Assembly: GCA_964361655.1 (NCBI GenBank) | Contig: CAYIBD010000009.1 | Location: 1-23,183 of the forward strand | Direction: 5' to 3' | Source: CAYIBD01 sp964361655 | Lineage (GTDB): Bacteria; Patescibacteriota; Minisyncoccia; Sungbacterales; SURF-37 | DNA length: 23,183 nt | Shown here: one piece after another, positions 21,298-23,183 of the stretch | Layout: each line of letters starts with the position of its first letter | How positions within the stretch are numbered: position 1 is the first letter of the stretch | Made by a program: the position numbers and the translations under genes | The notes under the pieces: generated by a model | What the model saw: only the letters and a program-made list of their open reading frames with translations | Databases searched by the model: none | What the model was told of the DNA's origin: nothing

Positions 21298-21321
21298 TGA
21301 TCCCAGGACCACTGACTAGTG

Positions 21322-21405
21322 CGGGGGGTAGATTTTGGTCAAGGGGTGATCGCGGCAATCGTGCTTGCGGGCCGGGCAGACGTTGCAGCAGTAGTCAAAG
21401 GCCGT
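21322..21405 (-). pseudogene. Stray 3' end of an nth gene
   Basis: Read on the minus strand this short stretch encodes FDYCCNVCPARKHDCRDH then PLTKIYPPH and a stop. It is almost the same as the C-terminus of the complete nth gene (YGRAICPARKHECEDHPLTKIYPP). At DNA level 22 bases are identical between 21359-21380 and 22030-22051, with looser similarity on both sides. There is no start or upstream part. It is a direct-repeat copy about 670 bp from the intact gene, with the DUF4258/DUF2283 pair between. Confidence 0.8.
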
Positions 21406-21433
21406 TGACGAAGATTAGCGCACTTGATAGTAT
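21405..21433 (+). promoter_or_regulatory. Promoter of the DUF4258/DUF2283 pair
   Basis: TTGACG (21405-21410) and TAGTAT (21428-21433) are 17 nt apart. The start of transcription would be at about 21440, right at the ATG at 21441, giving a leaderless message. The -35 lies at the edge of the stray nth fragment. Confidence 0.5.
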
Positions 21434-21440
21434 GATAAAA

Positions 21441-21707
21441 ATGGAAGTGACATTCAGCCGCCATGCGCAGTCACGGCTGCAGCGGCGAGGCATAGCACCA
21501 AAGCTCGTCATCGAAACTCTACGGGCTCCTGACCGGCTGACTCATCAAACCAATGGAACGCTGATGGCGGTGAGACGATTCCAGTGACAAGAGAAAAAGA
21601 AGGCCTATATACTCGTAGTAATTTATCGGGAACAATACGACGCCCGGCATGTCATCACAACGTTTTCAAGCTCAAAGGTGGAAAAGTATCTCGGTAAAAA
21701 CCCATGA
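21441..21707 (+). pseudogene. DUF4258 (RelE-like toxin type) gene with in-frame TGA
   Basis: The frame from ATG 21441 reads MEVTFSRHAQSRLQRRGIAP, then KLVIETLRAPDRLTHQTNGT and LMAVRRFQ, then TGA (21585-21587). It continues in the same frame as QEKKKAYILVVIYREQYDAR, HVITTFSSSKVEKYLGKNP and a proper stop (21705-21707). Together these make a complete DUF4258 domain (88 aa), with the SRHAxxRxxxRGI opening and the VVIYREQ...VITTF strands. The TGA would remove the second half. The final ATGA overlaps the start of the DUF2283 gene. An ATG at 21432 is in frame but lies inside the -10 element. It is either a recent nonsense mutation, a sequencing error or readthrough. Confidence 0.75.
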
Positions 21708-21946
21708 AACTCTCCTACGACCGGGGTGCAGATGCGCTCTATATCGAACTGAACAAACGACCCTATGCCGAGAGCGATGAGGTAGGCGACGGCGTTATCT
21801 TTGATTACGACCGGGACGGCCAGATTATCGGTATTGAAATACTCGATGTCTCAAAAAGGTTCCCTCGAGGTTTCCAGCCACCCATAGCTCGGCCTCGGGC
21901 CGCCCGCCGCATACCAATGCGATCGCCTGCAAAAGTAGCGACCTGA
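21704..21946 (+). CDS. DUF2283 family protein, probable antitoxin
   Basis: An 80-aa protein whose first 55 residues are a typical DUF2283 domain: MKLSYDRGADALYIELNKRP, then DEVGDGVIFDYDRDGQIIGIEILDVSKR. The remaining tail is Arg/Pro-rich and not part of the family. DUF2283 genes often follow DUF4258 genes as putative toxin-antitoxin partners; here the ATGA overlap supports coupling. It converges with nth 26 nt away, and no terminator is seen between them. Confidence 0.85.
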   Translation: MKLSYDRGADALYIELNKRPYAESDEVGDGVIFDYDRDGQIIGIEILDVSKRFPRGFQPPIARPRAARRIPMRSPAKVAT

Positions 21947-21971
21947 TTCCGATGCAACGAACCGATCCCAC

Positions 21972-22628
21972 TCACGGCCATCGGGTTGCTGCCGGAGGGT
22001 AAATTTTCGTGAGGGGATGATCTTCGCACTCGTGCTTGCGGGCCGGGCAGATGGCCCGGCCGTAGTCAATCATGCGGTAAGTGAAGTTGAACCACTCGCG
22101 GCGCGGCAGGAGCTGCATCAAGTCGCGTTCGATCTTTACCGGATCGTCGTGGTCAGTGAGCCCCAGCTTTTGTGAAAGCCGGCGGACATGGGTATCCACC
22201 GCAATGCCCTCCACCACGCCGTAGGCGTTCCCGAGGACCACGTTTGCCGTTTTCCGTGCCACGCCGGGAATGGTAAGTATCTCGGCCATGGTGCGAGGAA
22301 TTTTCCCACCGAATTTCTCCTTGACCATCTTGGCCGCAGCCAGGATATTTTTTGTTTTGGCTCGAAAAAATCCGGTGGGCTTGATGTCCCGTTCAAACTC
22401 CCGCGGATCGGCTGTCACGTAATTATCGAGGGTCCGATATTTCTTGAAAAGCTTGGCCGTGACCTCGTTCACTTTTTTATCGGTGCATTGCGCCGAGAGC
22501 ACCACCGCCACCAAGAGCTCCCAGTTATTGGAATAGTTCAATACAATTTTGGCCTTAGGAAAAAGCCGCTTGAGTGCGGCAACGATCTTTGCGGCGCGTT
22601 TCTTCCGCTCTGCCGTCAAATCTGCCAT
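21972..22628 (-). CDS. nth: Endonuclease III-type DNA glycosylase lacking full Fe-S ligands
   Basis: A 218-aa base-excision repair glycosylase/lyase of normal length. The helix-hairpin-helix IPGVARKTANVVLG (120-133) contains catalytic Lys126, and AVDTHVRR (143-150) contains catalytic Asp145. LSAQCTDKKVN (44-54) is the usual conserved helix. The C-terminal cluster loop keeps the C-x6-C-x2-x-x5-x spacing (194, 201, 204, 210), but the residues are Cys, Cys, His and Tyr. The normal four-Cys [4Fe-4S] site is therefore incomplete. The ATG has no Shine-Dalgarno but lies 7 nt after a TAGAAT hexamer, suggesting leaderless initiation. Its 3' end is duplicated at 21322-21405. Confidence 0.93.
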   Translation of the reverse strand: MADLTAERKKRAAKIVAALKRLFPKAKIVLNYSNNWELLVAVVLSAQCTDKKVNEVTAKLFKKYRTLDNYVTADPREFERDIKPTGFFRAKTKNILAAAKMVKEKFGGKIPRTMAEILTIPGVARKTANVVLGNAYGVVEGIAVDTHVRRLSQKLGLTDHDDPVKIERDLMQLLPRREWFNFTYRMIDYGRAICPARKHECEDHPLTKIYPPAATRWP

Positions 22629-22699
22629 GGCAGCTATTCTAATATTCTTAAGAACTTGAGAATGATTGGTTATGCTGGAAGACCATTGCCTCCATCATA

Positions 22700-22800
22700 C
22701 CCGGTAGTACAACTTCGAACTAGCCAAAGAGGTGGGTTCGCAGTTGGAAAACATAGGTATACCGCATATACCAGAACTTGTTCGAAGTTGTACTACCGGG
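22700..22800. repeat. 101-bp element with 21-bp perfect terminal inverted repeats
   Basis: Arms 22700-22720 (starting cccggtagtacaacttcg) and 22780-22800 are exact complements. The 59-bp interior has no ORF but holds a smaller hairpin, ggtata/tatacc (22757-22773). It fills the spacer between the permease gene and nth, both on the minus strand. Arms this long and exact suggest a young mobile palindrome. It may also terminate permease transcription, but it has no U-tract. Confidence 0.75.
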
Positions 22801-22826
22801 CATAGCAGGCCGCACGGCATTGATCA

Positions 22827-23183
22827 TCATTCGTAGCGCAAGGCCTCGACCGGTTCGAGGCGTGAAGCGCGACGGGCCGGGTAGAGGCCAAAGACCAAGC
22901 CAGTCAAAACCGCCACCCCGGCCGCAAGACCAATGGCCGATGGCGGCAGGGCAAACGCCCAGCCGGTAGGGAGAACCTGAACCAGAATAAAGTAGAGCCC
23001 CACGGTAAGGAGCGAGCCAAAGATAATGCCGGCCAGACCCCCGACCAGGGTCAGCATCACGGCCTCGATCAAGAACTGCTGCAGGATGTCGCGATTGGTT
23101 GCGCCCACGGCTTTGCGAAGGCCGATTTCGCGAGTCCGCTCCCCCACCGAGACCAGCATGATGTTCATGATGCCGATGCCGCC
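22827..23183 (-). CDS. MacB/FtsX-like ABC transporter permease, C-terminal part
   Basis: Open to the window edge, so the N-terminus is missing; 118 residues are visible. They read GGIGIMNIMLVSVGERTREI, then GLRKAVGATNRDILQQFLIE. Three TM helices are visible: the end of one near the window edge and two centred at about residues 45-70 and 88-108. It ends GLYPARRASRLEPVEALRYE, the signature end of MacB-type permeases with the FtsX domain. Such permeases work with an ATPase and a periplasmic adaptor to export peptides or lipids or drive envelope processes. The partner genes would lie beyond 23183. Confidence 0.93.
   Translation of the reverse strand, partial: GGIGIMNIMLVSVGERTREIGLRKAVGATNRDILQQFLIEAVMLTLVGGLAGIIFGSLLTVGLYFILVQVLPTGWAFALPPSAIGLAAGVAVLTGLVFGLYPARRASRLEPVEALRYE

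Noticed and set aside
21441..21707. TGA recoding (code 25) to explain the internal TGA
   Set aside because: TGA ends the sigma factor, secF, 81-aa and permease genes in this window, so it is a normal stop codon here.

Overview
The window looks like chromosome from a Patescibacteria (Candidate Phyla Radiation) bacterium, most likely a Parcubacteria-like lineage. This is inferred from gene content and not from a search. Supporting signs are a 23S rRNA gene full of insertions and not preceded by 16S, short SecD and SecF, secreted GPGGC/Cys-repeat and Pro-rich proteins, a TraG/HerA-like ATPase paired with a membrane protein, and many small single-TM proteins. TGA ends several genes here, so the code is standard and not the Gracilibacteria/SR1 type. 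Base composition is moderately GC-rich in genes, with abrupt AT-rich, word-like repeats between genes and inside the rRNA.

Layout. 1-1516 (-): 5' part of 23S rRNA, cut by the window edge and interrupted by four insertions. 1517-1914: its leader and a near-consensus promoter; no 16S or tRNA is seen. 1915-2610 (-): MscS/CmpX-like membrane protein. 2880-3458 (+): elongation factor P. 3467-6727 (-): HerA/TraG-type ATPase and its membrane partner. 6886-10305 (-): secD, secF and a sigma-region-4/HARE-HTH regulator, broken up by two homologous TTTAGGG-type palindromic elements. 10306-10618: REP-like hairpins and a 101-bp inverted-repeat element. 10619-15423 (-): an envelope cluster of two transcription units encoding a 552-aa triple-repeat secreted protein, a 109-aa membrane protein, a 91-aa membrane protein ending in four NPFE units, and a 794-aa secreted protein with nine four-Cys repeats. 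15566-16556 (-): a PD-(D/E)XK nuclease and a small orphan gene. 16713-18818 (+): ECF sigma factor, DUF5667-like membrane protein (probable anti-sigma) and isopentenyl phosphate kinase. 18860-20698 (-): Nudix protein and DinB. 20858-21241 (+): orphan gene with a strong terminator. 21300-22628: a DUF4258/DUF2283 pair, with the DUF4258 gene broken by TGA, lying between a stray 3' end of nth and the complete nth gene. 22700-22800: a second 101-bp inverted-repeat element. 22827-23183 (-): C-terminal part of a MacB/FtsX-like permease.

The genes form several modules: protein export (secDF) with secreted envelope proteins, a DNA-translocase-like pair, a stress/envelope sigma circuit, and DNA repair (dinB, nth, Nudix). 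The most unusual signal is the set of self-complementary, word-built insertions. Four lie in the 23S gene, two of them carrying a 59-bp perfect inverted copy of each other, and similar palindromic units occupy the spacers between protein genes.
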